Origin: Bathymodiolus japonicus methanotrophic gill symbiont
Lineage (GTDB): Bacteria > Pseudomonadota > Gammaproteobacteria > Methylococcales > Methylomonadaceae
Length of the DNA stretch: 64,000 nt
Direction: 5' to 3'
Assembly (NCBI RefSeq): GCF_019721995.1
Contig: NZ_BLYC01000009.1
Coordinates: 1 to 64,000 of the forward strand
The translations under genes were made by a program, and so were the position numbers. This document shows positions 1-9,260 of the stretch, in pieces. The notes beneath the pieces are model-generated. The model was not told the origin of the DNA and did not search any database. It worked only from the letters and a program-made list of their open reading frames with translations. The number at the start of each line of letters is the position of its first letter. Position 1 is the stretch's first letter.

Positions 1-1534
1 CATCAGTGTTCCCCTATCAATTGATGCCGTGAGACTAACCTCGCCACAAGAGAGCTCATAAAGCACTGTAAAGACATTCCTGTTATTATTGCGTTTTGAA
101 CTGCCCGAATGGTATACGAGCTGATACGAGATATTCTTGCCTGGAAAAATAATGGATTCACAAAACGATCTCGTTTTTGAGCCTGTTGCTGCCTTATCTC
201 CAGAGCCTCGCTATATTTTTTATCCGATGGATGAATCAATTCTGGCTGTTGTGTTTTTGAACTCTCTTCAAACACGCGCATTAAATTATAGCTCATTGCA
301 GTCAGGCGCATTTGATTTTCAAGTGAGCGGGTATTGGAAGACCAAGCTTTAGTTTCCTTGAAATTACTTTTAGTGTTATTGAATGTCTTTTCAATCGTCC
401 ATCGCTTGAAATACAGCATGGCAATGGTTCCAGGGTTAATAGTCATTGGCAAGGTTGTCACAAACCGGTGAAGTTTTCCGGTTTCTGGATCACGGTAATC
501 CACCACGTTAAATTTGATGCCCTTGTTTTCGTACACACTGTATGCTTCAACCCCTGTATTGATCTCATGGCGGGAGTCAAAAGGGATAGACTCAACGAGA
601 GTCGCAATTGAATTTTCTTTTAGCATTGAAATCATGTAATTAGCATGTCGTTTCTGCCGATCCCACCAGACAAAGTCGGTGACGGCTTTATCGTAGACAT
701 AGAGATGTTTCTGAGAGCTGTTATTTCCCTTGTTTTGCTTTTCAATATGATCTCGTAACACAGGTATTTCTTGATGCCTCTGAGTTCCGTTTGTCACCAG
801 ACAAAGAAATCTGAGCAACCCACTTCTGAGATTCAACGCGTAAATCCCCCCAGCCGCATAAACTTTCCCCTTGCTGTTTTTTTCAGTATGGCAGGCATGA
901 TCAATAAAATGTCCATCCGCTGCTTCTATGGTGTATTCGTCAAGTTCCGGGAATGCTTTAAGATAATCAATGCCTTGCGACAGCAGTGTTTCAGCGTGAA
1001 GATGATAGCTCTGCTGTTCAAATGCCTCAAGCATACTTGTTCGTCTATGCGACTTCAGTGATTTAAAATACGTTGAGTGGGGAAGCAGCTGGCCATAAAT
1101 CTGTTCATTGGTTTGGAGGAAATGGCGACCACTATCGACTACACTGATACAGCGTAATAACCCAAGGCGAATAAAGTCGATATCCTTCAACTCTGGGCAT
1201 GAACGAGCCCACAAAGGATGACGCTCTGCTAACAGGGAACGTTCCATACTTTCATTGCAGTGTTGGTGAATATGTTCAGAGAGTGGTAGGTCTTTAAGCA
1301 TGGGTGATATCCGTTTATGAGGTGATTAAAACGGAAATTTTTAGAAAAATTTTTTCGGCAATTGCAAGCTTTATTTGAAATTATTTGTTGTTTTTTTACG
1401 GTGCCTACAGAGTGTCTATTTTCTGTTATAAGTGATTAAAATCAAAAAGATGTAAATATTCGAGTGGTGCTACCTTCAGGTAGGTTATAGGCTGCTTTGT
1501 TTAGGTACTTCTTCTTTCAATGGGAACACTGATG
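1..1534 (-). mobile_element. ISa copy 1 (IS4-superfamily IS, complete)
   Basis: The copy runs from CATCAGTGTTCCC at base 1 to GGGAACACTGATG ending at 1534, a 13-bp terminal inverted repeat, and encloses one transposase on the minus strand. It is inserted into an Hcp-like gene, whose remaining part starts directly at 1535. The left flank lies outside the window, so the 8-bp target duplication seen for other ISa copies cannot be checked here. The window may begin at a contig edge created by this repeat. Confidence 0.9.
3..1301 (-). CDS. ISa transposase (IS4-superfamily DDE)
   Basis: This 432-residue cut-and-paste transposase moves the surrounding element. The first catalytic Asp is probably in EAADGHFID near residue 127. 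The C-terminal catalytic block YFKRWTIEKTFNNTK fits Y-x2-R-x3-E-x6-K exactly, the IS4-superfamily signature, with Glu near residue 305. It is full length and uninterrupted, and nearly identical to the copy at 49659-50957, so it may be active. The start codon follows a GGATATCACCC leader shared by every ISa copy. The terminal repeat overlaps the 3' end of the gene. Confidence 0.9.
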   Translation of the reverse strand: MLKDLPLSEHIHQHCNESMERSLLAERHPLWARSCPELKDIDFIRLGLLRCISVVDSGRHFLQTNEQIYGQLLPHSTYFKSLKSHRRTSMLEAFEQQSYHLHAETLLSQGIDYLKAFPELDEYTIEAADGHFIDHACHTEKNSKGKVYAAGGIYALNLRSGLLRFLCLVTNGTQRHQEIPVLRDHIEKQNKGNNSSQKHLYVYDKAVTDFVWWDRQKRHANYMISMLKENSIATLVESIPFDSRHEINTGVEAYSVYENKGIKFNVVDYRDPETGKLHRFVTTLPMTINPGTIAMLYFKRWTIEKTFNNTKSNFKETKAWSSNTRSLENQMRLTAMSYNLMRVFEESSKTQQPELIHPSDKKYSEALEIRQQQAQKRDRFVNPLFFQARISRISSYTIRAVQNAIITGMSLQCFMSSLVARLVSRHQLIGEH

Positions 1535-3148
1535 GAAATTTGTGGAAAAAAAGCAGATGTTTCTAGCTTGCATGATTTATTAAGCTATGTTCTAAAGGGC
1601 TTGTCTTTTTATGCGGTAAAGGCAGCTGCGGCTGGCATTGCTGACGAAAATATAGATAAATTCGCTGCGCGTGCATTGTATTCAATGGTCACCAATGTAA
1701 ATTTCGACCCGCAAACCTTTGTGCAATTAATTGCTGAAACGGTGCAGCGGCGTGAATATTTAAAGCGAATATTAAATACTAAAGGCGTTGATATCAAGGA
1801 GCAGGAGCCTGCTGAAGCTCAGTGGCAATATGACAGTATTGAACTAACAGCTTTTGTAAAAAAAGGCGAAACAGTTGGAGTTAATGCAGCTGGAGAGTTA
1901 TCCGGCGATGCGGCTGATTTACATGCCGCCCGTGAAATGCTGATCTATGCAGCTAAAGGCCTGGGTGCATTATTAGAGCATATACAGGTGCTGGGTGTTT
2001 ATGAGCCAGAACTATATGTGTTTATGCACGAAGCCGTTGCCTATACTTTGCAAAAAGAGCGCAGTTTAAATGATGTGCTTGTTAAAAATTATAAATGCGG
2101 CGAGCAGTCTATACGGGCAATGGCTGTGTTAGAGCGTATCAATATCGAAAAGTTTGGCCAGCCCTCGGCAACAACGGTACACCTAGACACCTGGGATAAG
2201 CCAGGGATTCTGGTATCCGGACATGATTTTCAGGATTTACAGGACTTGCTAGAACAAAGCGCAGGTTCAGGTGTCGATATTTATACTCATGGTGAAATGA
2301 TTAGCGCTCACGGTTATCCAGCATTTAAAAAATATTTTAACCTGGTCGCGAATTATGGCGGCGCATGGCAGGATCAAAAAACTCAGTTTGGTAAATTTCA
2401 GGGGCCTGTGCTGGTGACTAGCAACAGCTTACAGCAACCGAAAAAAGGCTACATCGAAAAAGCCTATACTTCGGGTATGGTGGGTTGGCCTGATGTTGCG
2501 CATATCACTAAACGCAGAACTGATGAGGCCAAAGGTTTTTCTAAAATCATTCAGCAGGCACTACAGTGTGAGCCGCCATTGCCTTTAACTGCAGGAAGTG
2601 TCAGCGTGGGCTATGGACGCGAGGCTCTACTGTCTTTAACAGAGACTGTTGCGGCAGCTATTAAGGCTGGTGATATACAGCGAATTATTGTGTTAGTAGG
2701 CTGCGACGGGCGGCATAAGGAGCGCCGCTATTACACACAGCTGGTTGAGGCCTTGCCTGCAGATACGCTGATACTAACTGCGGGCGATACTAAATACCGG
2801 TTTCATAATCTGGTCTTAGGTACAATTAACGGTATACCGCGCCTATTAGATGCAGGGCAGGCGCAAGATTTTTATGCGGTAATTACCTTTTTAGCGCAGC
2901 TACAAAAAACCATGCAACTGGAGCATATTAACCAATTGCCGGTGGCATTTAATATTGCCTGGTATGAGCAGCAAACTATTTTAATGATGCTGGCGCTGTT
3001 TGCCCTGGGTGTTAAAAATCTGCGTATAGGCCCTACCTTGCCGCCATTTTTCAGTGCAGGAATTTTACAAAAATTAACCGATGACCTGGCTGTTAAAGGC
3101 ATAGATACCGTTGAAAACGATGTTGCCGCTATGCTGGAAGGTAAGTGA
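1520..3148 (+). CDS. hcp: Hybrid cluster protein (Hcp/hydroxylamine reductase)-like, N-terminally truncated and ligand-poor
   Basis: The product is clearly Hcp family along its length (ICGKKADVSSLHDLL, THGEMISAHGYPAFKKY, MVGWPDV, LVGCDGR, RIGPTLPPFF). Normal Hcp reduces NO or hydroxylamine at a hybrid Fe-S-O cluster. The N-terminal cysteine motif binding the first Fe-S cluster is missing except its last Cys, because ISa ends at 1534 and supplies the ATG. Comparing with known ligands, His (VSGHD), Glu (HGEM), one Cys (GCDG) and Glu (WYEQ) remain. The Cys of TSNC is Ser, that of DAGQC is Ala, and that of ACGKYRF is lost (AGDTKYRF). I infer that the protein cannot build a normal hybrid cluster. 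It is either a divergent paralog or a decaying gene. Confidence 0.8.
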   Translation: MGTLMEICGKKADVSSLHDLLSYVLKGLSFYAVKAAAAGIADENIDKFAARALYSMVTNVNFDPQTFVQLIAETVQRREYLKRILNTKGVDIKEQEPAEAQWQYDSIELTAFVKKGETVGVNAAGELSGDAADLHAAREMLIYAAKGLGALLEHIQVLGVYEPELYVFMHEAVAYTLQKERSLNDVLVKNYKCGEQSIRAMAVLERINIEKFGQPSATTVHLDTWDKPGILVSGHDFQDLQDLLEQSAGSGVDIYTHGEMISAHGYPAFKKYFNLVANYGGAWQDQKTQFGKFQGPVLVTSNSLQQPKKGYIEKAYTSGMVGWPDVAHITKRRTDEAKGFSKIIQQALQCEPPLPLTAGSVSVGYGREALLSLTETVAAAIKAGDIQRIIVLVGCDGRHKERRYYTQLVEALPADTLILTAGDTKYRFHNLVLGTINGIPRLLDAGQAQDFYAVITFLAQLQKTMQLEHINQLPVAFNIAWYEQQTILMMLALFALGVKNLRIGPTLPPFFSAGILQKLTDDLAVKGIDTVENDVAAMLEGK

Positions 3149-3215
3149 AGCGGTTAATCACACTTCCTATGCTAAACAAAACACCTGAACAGCCTTTACA
3201 TAGTAACCTGGGGTA

Positions 3216-3701
3216 ATGGAAACTTATATTGAACGTTTAATCTATGCAAGCCGCTGGCTATTGGCGCCTATTTATCTAGGTATGAGTTTTGCACTGATGG
3301 CTTTAACGGTTAAATTCTTTCAGGAGTTATATCACTTTATTCCACTGATTTTAGCGATAGAAGACAACCAGTTAATTCTAAAGCTACTAACCTTTATCGA
3401 TTTAACTTTGGTCGGCAGCCTGACTATAATCGTGATGTTTAGTGGCTATGATAATTTTGTTTCGCGTCTGGATGTAGCGGAAGGAACGGAAAAACTATCC
3501 TGGCTGGGCACGCATGATTATGGCTCGCTAAAAATGAAAGTCGCCTCATCGATTGTGGCGATTTCATCGATACATTTATTAAAAGTGTTTATGAATGTAG
3601 AGCAAATTGCGAATGATAAATTGACCTGGTATGTGCTGATTCATCTTACCTTTGTGCTATCCGCTTTTCTGATGGGTTATCTGGAAAAATTAAAGCAGTG
3701 A
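3216..3701 (+). CDS. UPF0114 (YqhA-like) integral membrane protein
   Basis: This 161-residue protein matches the UPF0114 family: the opening [20 protein letters not shown] and the central [14 protein letters not shown] are typical of it. Three to four hydrophobic segments are visible, near residues 10-35, 55-80, 105-125 and 135-155, so it is an inner-membrane protein. The biochemical role of the family is not established. It lies 67 bp downstream of the Hcp-like gene and its stop overlaps the GTG start of the glutaredoxin-like gene, so the two are probably cotranscribed. Confidence 0.85.
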   Translation: METYIERLIYASRWLLAPIYLGMSFALMALTVKFFQELYHFIPLILAIEDNQLILKLLTFIDLTLVGSLTIIVMFSGYDNFVSRLDVAEGTEKLSWLGTHDYGSLKMKVASSIVAISSIHLLKVFMNVEQIANDKLTWYVLIHLTFVLSAFLMGYLEKLKQ

Positions 3702-3928
3702 TTGAACCAATACTCCTGGGCACATCTGCCTGTCATTTATGTGAGCAGGCGGAAGAGTTATTACAGCAGCTTGATATCGTCTATGAAAAAATTGATATAG
3801 CCGAACAAGAGCAGTGGCAGGAACGCTATGCAAATAAAATTCCGGTGTTGCTTAATGTTGAAGAAAAAAAAGAGCTATGCTGGCCATTTACTATTGCAGA
3901 TATTCAGGTCGTGCTTACTGAACTGTAG
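3698..3928 (+). CDS. Glutaredoxin-like protein (DUF836 family)
   Basis: This 76-residue protein has a thioredoxin fold of the DUF836 type. It carries a CHLC redox motif near residues 12-15 ([15 protein letters not shown]) and the cis-Pro segment NKIPVLL near residue 48. It is probably a small cytoplasmic thiol-disulfide protein; the substrate is unknown. The start is GTG, overlapping the TGA of the upstream UPF0114 gene by the four bases GTGA, which suggests translational coupling. An ISa element begins 37 bp after its stop. Confidence 0.8.
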   Translation: MIEPILLGTSACHLCEQAEELLQQLDIVYEKIDIAEQEQWQERYANKIPVLLNVEEKKELCWPFTIADIQVVLTEL

Positions 3929-4000
3929 AGCGGACTTTGAAGACATGAAAATTACGTACAGAATCATCAGTGTTCCCATTGAAAGAAGAAGTACCTAAAC

Positions 4001-4262
4001 CAGGCGCGCCATGCTACCTCACGAAATTCCGGGACTCCTGTCGCCGTAATTCGTTCACCTACGCAGCGAATAGGAGATGCCCCAGCCGCCCTGCGTCCGC
4101 CACAGACTTGAGCACAAAGCAGCTCAGTCATGGCTACCACAAATGGCTCTACGGCTATTCGGGATAAAATTTTAGCCCTCCCTCGCGCGCTATCGCGCAC
4201 TTCGGATTGGCAAATTTCCCTGCGCCTTCTGGAGACTATCAGCCCGTCCGGGGCTGACAGCG
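4001..4262 (+). repeat. Structured repeat, variant A (copy 1, 262 bp)
   Basis: It starts CAGGCGCGCC and ends CTGACAGCG and lies in the left untranslated part of ISa. The empty site CCTAAAC/AAAGCAGCC, known from other ISa copies, is restored exactly when the repeat is removed, so there is no target duplication. This copy has two single-base insertions compared with the usual 260 bp. Confidence 0.9.
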
Positions 4263-4387
4263 AAAGCAGCCTATAACCTACCTGAAGGTAGCACCACTCG
4301 AATATTTCCATCTTTTTGATTTTAATCACTTATAACAGCAAATAGACACTCTGTAGGCACCGTAAAAAAACAACAAATAATTTCAAA

Positions 4388-4667
4388 CGCTGAAAATCAT
4401 GGAAACGGAGCTTAGCGAAGTGGTGATTTTTAGTCCCTGATAGGCGACAGGGCAATTCGCTGATTCGACGTGTGCTAGCAGCACGCGAGAGGAGCAAGAA
4501 TTGCATTCCGAATAGCCGTCCAGCCAGTGAGGTAGTAATGACGAAGCGGCTTTTGTGCGTAGTCGTTGCGGACGCAGGGCGTTCAGGGCATCTCCCATCC
4601 GCTGCGTAGGTGAGCGAATTATGGCGACAGGAGTCCCGGAATTTCGTGAGGTAGCATGGCGCGCCTG
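4388..4667 (-). repeat. Structured repeat, variant B (copy 1, 280 bp)
   Basis: A reverse-oriented B variant, with ends CGCTGAAAATC on the left and GGCGCGCCTG on the right, is inserted in the ISa leader upstream of the transposase. Removal restores TTTCAAA/TAAAGCTTGC exactly as in the uninterrupted copy at 49424-50959. There is no target duplication. It shares its first 90 or so bases and its 3' AGCG with variant A, but the middle differs. Confidence 0.9.
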
Positions 4668-4739
4668 TAAAGCTTGCAATTGCCGAAAAAATTTTTCTAA
4701 AAATTTCCGTTTTAATCACCTCATAAACGGATATCACCC

Positions 4740-6298
4740 ATGCTTAAAGACCTACCACTCTCTGAACATATTCACCAACACTGCAATGAAAGTATGGAAC
4801 GTGCCCTGTTAGCAGAGCGTCATCCTTTGTGGGCTCGTTCATGCCCAGAGTTGAAGGATATCGACTTTATTCGCCTTGGGTTATTACGCTGTATCAGTGT
4901 AGTCGATAGTGGTCGCCATTTCCTCCAAACCAATGAACATATTTATGGCCAGCTACTTCCCCACTCAACGTATTTTAAATCACTGAAGTCGCATAGACGA
5001 ACAAGTATGCTTGAGGCATTTGAACAGCAGAGCTATCATCTTCACGCTGAAACACTGCTATCGCGAGGCATTGATTATCTTAAATCATTCCCGGAACTTG
5101 ACGAACACACCATAGAAGCAGCGGATGGACATTTTATTGATCATACCTGCCATACTGAAAAAAACAGCAAGGGGAAAGTTTATGCGGCCGGGGGGATTTA
5201 CGCGTTGAATCTCAGAAGTGGGTTGCTCAGATTTCTTTGTCTAGTGACAAACGGAACTCAGAGGCATCAAGAAATACCTGTGTTACGAGATCATATTGAA
5301 AAGCAAAACAAGGGAAATAACAGCTCTCAGAAACATCTCTATGTCTACGATAAAGCCGTCACCGACTTTGTCTGGTGGGATCGGCAGAAACGACATGCTA
5401 ATTACATGATTTCAATGCTAAAAGAAAATTCAATTGCGACTCTGGTTGAGTCTATCCCTTTTGACTCCCAGCATGAGATCAATACAGGAGTTGGAGCATA
5501 CAGTGTGTACGAAAACAAGGGCATCAAATTTAACGTGGTGGATTACCGTGATCCAGAAACCGGAAAACTTCACCGGTTTGTGACAACCTTGCCAATGACT
5601 ATTAACCCTGGAACCATTGCCATGCTGTATTTCAAGCGATGGACGATTGAAAAGACATTCAATAACACTAAAAGTAATTTCCAGGCGCGCCATGCTACCT
5701 CACGAAAGTCCGGGACTCCTGTCGCCGTAATTCGTTCACCTACGCAGCGAACAGGAGATGCTCCAGCCGCCCTGCGTCCGCCACAGACTGAGCACAAAGC
5801 AGCTCAGTCATGGCTACCACAAATGGCTCTACGGCTATTCGGGATAAAATTTTAGCCTCCCTCGCGCGCTATCGCGCACTTCGGATTGGCAAATTTCCCT
5901 GCGCCTTCTGGAGACTATCAGCCCGTCCGGGGCTGATAGCGAAGGAAACTAAAGCTTGGTCTTCCAATACCCGCTCACTTGAAAATCAAATGCGCCTGAC
6001 TGCAATGAGCTATAATTTAATGCGCGTGTTTGAAGAGATTTCAAAAACACAACAGCCAGAATTGATTCATCCATCGGATAAAAAATATAGCGAGCCTCTG
6101 GAGATAAGGCAGCAACAGGCTCAAAAACGAGATCGTTTTGTGAATCCATTATTTTTCCAGGCAAGAATATCTCGTATCAGCTCGTATACCATTCGGGCAG
6201 TTCAAAACACAATAATAACAGGAATGTCTTTACAGTGCTTTATGAGCTCTCTTGTGGCGAGGTTAGTTTCACGGCCTCAATTGATAGGGGAACACTGA
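4740..6298 (+). pseudogene. ISa transposase interrupted by an A repeat
   Basis: The reading frame is intact to residue 314 (..KSNF), enters the repeat at 5682 and stops inside it. A second frame begins within the repeat at ATG 5810 and continues in phase into the remainder of the transposase (KETKAWSSN... to 6298). The insertion falls after a complete codon and separates the catalytic Glu block from the C-terminus. Two polypeptides could be made, but a working transposase is unlikely. Confidence 0.88.
5682..5941 (+). repeat. Structured repeat, variant A (copy 2, 260 bp) inside transposase gene
   Basis: Removing it restores GTAATTTC/AAGGAAAC as found in intact ISa copies, which defines both ends exactly and shows no target duplication. 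Its open frames join the interrupted transposase at both ends. It carries a few substitutions compared with copy 3. Confidence 0.93.
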
Positions 6299-6374
6299 TG
6301 AGATATTCAGGTTTTCGTAGAGCTAAAGTGACTTGAAGTAGCTTAATCTATCATGTTAAGATCAACACGCATTA

Positions 6375-6384
6375 TGTGTACACA
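6375..6384. promoter_or_regulatory. Palindromic operator candidate upstream of vapB-like gene
   Basis: The perfect palindrome TGTGTACACA sits 11 bp before the antitoxin start codon. Antitoxins of this kind usually autorepress through such a site. The assignment rests on position and symmetry alone. Confidence 0.4.
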
Positions 6385-6395
6385 GGATATGGGTT

Positions 6396-6617
6396 ATGAA
6401 CATTACACTTTCTGTTGATGAAAAAATTGTTATTGAGGCGCGAAAAGTTGCTGTCTTAATGGGAAAAAGCTTAAATCAAATAATTCGTGAAGACCTCGAA
6501 CGACTAACGCACAAGAATAGTCGCAATAGCGCATTGGAAGAATTGAAAGGCTTAACAGGGCAAGGGGACTCCAGAGGCTGGAAGTTTGGTCGAGACGAGC
6601 TACATGAAAGAACGTAG
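6396..6617 (+). CDS. VapB-like antitoxin (ribbon-helix-helix type)
   Basis: This 73-residue protein begins with a beta-strand MNITLSVDEKIVIEARKVA followed by a helix-turn-helix MGKSLNQIIREDL, the pattern of ribbon-helix-helix antitoxins. The C-terminal half (residues 45-73) is polar and would wrap the toxin. Its stop overlaps the start region of the PIN-domain gene, as expected for a toxin-antitoxin operon. It is probably a DNA-binding autorepressor. Confidence 0.75.
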   Translation: MNITLSVDEKIVIEARKVAVLMGKSLNQIIREDLERLTHKNSRNSALEELKGLTGQGDSRGWKFGRDELHERT

Positions 6618-7024
6618 TTTTTATTGATACAAATATTCTGATTTATACGGATGATAGTGCTTTTCCAGAAAAACAGTTTATAGCAATACAGCTTTTAGAA
6701 GAAGGCTGGAATAGTGGAAATATAGTACTTTCTACCCAGGTTTTACAAGAGTACTTTGCAGCAAGTACTCGTAAACTTGGAGTCTCACCAAAAACAGCAC
6801 AACGAAAAATAGAACTATTGGCACATTTGGATATAGTCAGTATTGAACATGCTGACATTGTACAGGCAATAGATATACACCGTTTGCACAGTTTTTCATT
6901 TTGGGATTCACTGATTATCAGGATGGCTCAAAAAACCAGTTGCACTATTTTATATTCAGAAGATATGCAACATGGGCAACAAATAGGTGGGACTAAAGTT
7001 CTCAATCCGTTTATTAATTTATAA
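6614..7024 (+). CDS. VapC-like PIN-domain toxin, start obscured by a one-base shift
   Basis: PIN nucleases of this kind cleave RNA using acidic residues. Visible here are FIDTNIL (first Asp), VLQEYF (Glu) and FWDSLII (Asp), then CTILYSEDMQHG near the end. There are 136 residues from 6614. No ATG, GTG or TTG start is in frame: the expected start ATGAA-AGAAC has one extra A in the run at 6607-6609, so ATG 6604 reads into a stop. Removing one A would give MKNVVFIDTN. It may be a mutation that silences the toxin, a sequencing error, or frameshift control. Confidence 0.7.
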   Translation, partial: VVFIDTNILIYTDDSAFPEKQFIAIQLLEEGWNSGNIVLSTQVLQEYFAASTRKLGVSPKTAQRKIELLAHLDIVSIEHADIVQAIDIHRLHSFSFWDSLIIRMAQKTSCTILYSEDMQHGQQIGGTKVLNPFINL

Positions 7025-7086
7025 ACGAATTTTATTGCCCTGTAGCGGTGTTAGTTCGTTTGTATGATCCTCGATTCCCCAGGCTA

Positions 7087-7102
7087 GCGGACTTAAGTCC
7101 GC
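7087..7102. repeat. REP-like palindrome GCGGACTTAAGTCCGC
   Basis: A 16-bp perfect palindrome lies in the gap before fumC. Related forms occur at 59181-59240, and a half-site AGCGGACTT follows the glutaredoxin gene near 3928. It appears to be a dispersed intergenic palindrome family. Confidence 0.6.
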
Positions 7103-7120
7103 CCTACATACGTTGAAGAC

Positions 7121-8503
7121 ATGAATAATAATTACCGAATTGAAAAAGATAGTATGGGCGAATTACCAGTCCCAGCAAGCGCTTTATATGGCGCGCAAAC
7201 CCAGCGTGCTATTAATAATTTTCCTATTAGCGGCCTAGCGCTACCGCTTGCTTTTATTAAAACCGTGGCTTTAATTAAACAAACTGCAGCTAAAGTGAAT
7301 ATAGGTCTGGGAGTATTAGATACAGTAAGAGGTGAGGCGATTATTCAGGCTGCCGAGCAGATTATTCAGGGTGAGCATGCCGATCAGTTTCCTGTGGATA
7401 TTTTTCAGACGGGTTCGGGCACCAGTACCAATATGAATGTCAACGAAGTCTTGTCACACCTCGCTTCAGAAATTAGCCCTGAAGCCGTTGGAGCAAACGA
7501 CCATGTAAATATGGGGCAGAGCAGCAATGATGTGATTCCTACTGCGATTCATATCAGTACTGCAATAGAGTGCCATCGTCAGTTATTACCTGCTTTAGAG
7601 CATTTAGCTAAAACCATCGAAAGCAAAGCTAGCTCGTGTAACGAGTATACTAAAACCGGGCGCACGCATTTAATGGATGCCATGCCGATGACGCTGGCAC
7701 AGGAGTTGGGTGCATGGGCGCTGCAAATTCGTAATGGCATTGCGCGGATTAATAGCGCTTTGCCCAGAGTTCAAAAGCTGGCGCAGGGTGGGACTGCTGT
7801 TGGGACTGGAATTAATGCACATCCTGAATTTGCACAAAAATTTGCTAGCTCTATGAGTGACGCGACAGGTATTAGCTTTAGTCCAAATGACTCTTTCTTT
7901 GAAAGCTTAAGCTGCCAGGATTCCATTGTTGAATTATCCGGACAATTAAAGACCATTGCCGTGAGTTTAATGAAAATTGCCAATGATTTGCGCTGGATGA
8001 ACAGTGGCCCTTTAGCTGGACTGGGAGAAATTGAATTAACTGCGCTGCAACCAGGGAGCAGTATTATGCCGGGCAAAGTGAATCCAGTGATTCCCGAAGC
8101 AACGGCGATGGTTGCCGCGCAGGTGATAGGCAATGATGCCACGACTACCATAGCGGGGCAGGCTGGCTCTTTCCAGTTGAACGTAATGCTGCCTGTTATT
8201 GCCTACAACATCTTGCAAAGTATAGAAATTATCAGTCAGGTTAGTCTCGCTCTTGCGGATAAGGCGATAGCTGACTTTATAGTGCGTGAAGATAATTTAC
8301 AGCAAGCTCTGGCCAGAAATCCGATACTGGTGACTGCGCTAAATCCGATCATCGGTTACGCAAAAGCCGCCGAAATAGCTAAATCTGCATATAAGCAAGG
8401 GCGTGCGATTATTGATGTGGCAGAAGAGATGACCGATATTCCACGCGTTGAACTGGAGAAAATTCTGGAGCCCAAACATCTGGCTGCTGGTGGGGTGAAT
8501 TAA
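7121..8503 (+). CDS. fumC: Class II fumarate hydratase
   Basis: It interconverts fumarate and malate in the TCA cycle as an iron-independent homotetramer. The 460 residues match the usual length. Family motifs are GSGTSTNMNVNEV near residues 98-110, the TGRTHLMDAMP block near 185 containing the active His, and the signature GSSIMPGKVNP near 315. The frame ends HLAAGGVN. It stands alone between the toxin-antitoxin pair and a phosphatase gene, 47 bp from the latter. Confidence 0.96.
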   Translation: MNNNYRIEKDSMGELPVPASALYGAQTQRAINNFPISGLALPLAFIKTVALIKQTAAKVNIGLGVLDTVRGEAIIQAAEQIIQGEHADQFPVDIFQTGSGTSTNMNVNEVLSHLASEISPEAVGANDHVNMGQSSNDVIPTAIHISTAIECHRQLLPALEHLAKTIESKASSCNEYTKTGRTHLMDAMPMTLAQELGAWALQIRNGIARINSALPRVQKLAQGGTAVGTGINAHPEFAQKFASSMSDATGISFSPNDSFFESLSCQDSIVELSGQLKTIAVSLMKIANDLRWMNSGPLAGLGEIELTALQPGSSIMPGKVNPVIPEATAMVAAQVIGNDATTTIAGQAGSFQLNVMLPVIAYNILQSIEIISQVSLALADKAIADFIVREDNLQQALARNPILVTALNPIIGYAKAAEIAKSAYKQGRAIIDVAEEMTDIPRVELEKILEPKHLAAGGVN

Positions 8504-8550
8504 TACCTTGAAGCCAGCGCTATAGTTCGGCGGATTTAACTCTGAAGCAG

Positions 8551-9114
8551 ATGAAAATTATCTTTATCAGGCATGGCAAGCCCAAAGTGCCAGAATTAGG
8601 CAAGCTGAGTGCCAGTGAATTTCAACGCTGGATTGAGGCATATAATAACGCGAGTCTTGCTAAACCCCCAGTTCTCCCTGAGCAGCTAATTACGCTAGTA
8701 CTTGAGAGTGATGTTCTAGTCTGTAGTGACTTGAGGCGCTCGATTGAATCAGCAAAGCTACTGCGCGCGCGGAATATAGAGTATGTAGATGCATTATTTC
8801 GTGAGGTGGAACTCCCTTATTGCATACTACCATCGCCTAAACTATCTCCGGCTATCTGGGCGCTAGGGTTTAGAATTCTCTGGTTTATGGGCTATGCGGG
8901 CAATTGTGAATCTAAAACGTTGGCGCGACAGAGAGCCTATAATGCAGCAGATACATTGCATAGTCTAGCACGATGCAATCATACGCTGGTCTTGGTCGGG
9001 CATAGTATTTTCAACAACTTTATTGCCAGGCAATTACGGGCAAAAGGCTGGCAGGGTTCTAGCAGTATTTTTAGCAAATATTGGGAAATTAGCGAGTATC
9101 AGTATCGCAGCTAA
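8551..9114 (+). CDS. Histidine phosphatase family protein
   Basis: This 187-residue protein begins MKIIFIRHGKPK, the RHG motif with the phosphohistidine at residue 8. VCSDLRRSIESA (residues 56-67) and VLVGHSIFNN (second catalytic His near 150) complete the phosphoglycerate mutase-like fold. It is a cytoplasmic phosphatase of unknown substrate. The 60 or so residues between the motifs are not diagnostic. It may be cotranscribed with fumC (47-bp gap). Confidence 0.8.
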   Translation: MKIIFIRHGKPKVPELGKLSASEFQRWIEAYNNASLAKPPVLPEQLITLVLESDVLVCSDLRRSIESAKLLRARNIEYVDALFREVELPYCILPSPKLSPAIWALGFRILWFMGYAGNCESKTLARQRAYNAADTLHSLARCNHTLVLVGHSIFNNFIARQLRAKGWQGSSSIFSKYWEISEYQYRS

Positions 9115-9260
9115 AGACTGCAACCAGAATATATTGAATAACATTATTAAATACAGCGACATTCGTTTAAAATACTAGTTTTTTATCCAGGTAGTTAGAT
9201 TTATACCCAGGTGCAGCATTACCTAGGCCCCCGTGTCTCCAATAGACTATACACCCCCAC

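Larger units (their letters stand above)
3965..6300 (+). mobile_element. ISa copy 2, expanded by three small repeats
   Basis: Complete termini CATCAGTGTTCCC and GGGAACACTGATG bound 2,336 bp. Removing the three inserted repeats (262, 280 and 260 bp) leaves exactly 1,534 bp, the length of copy 1. No matching 8-bp flanks are visible (TACAGAAT against AGATATTC), so flanking sequence has been rearranged since insertion. Confidence 0.88.

Noticed and set aside
4001-4262. Variant A as a group II intron, IS200/605-type element or integron cassette
   Set aside because: It lacks GTGCG..AY intron ends and domain V. Flanks show no fixed tetranucleotide, and no GTTRRRY/RYYYAAC attC core is visible. A related mechanism cannot be excluded.
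3897-6312. AGATATTCAGGT both inside the glutaredoxin gene end and just after ISa copy 2 as a long target duplication
   Set aside because: The match is 12 bp but the left copy lies 60 bp from the ISa end, and sequence diverges immediately after. It may record a rearrangement but is not a normal duplication.
9115-9260. Possible trp leader peptide and attenuator upstream of trpE
   Set aside because: No short frame with tandem Trp codons and no terminator/antiterminator pair was found.
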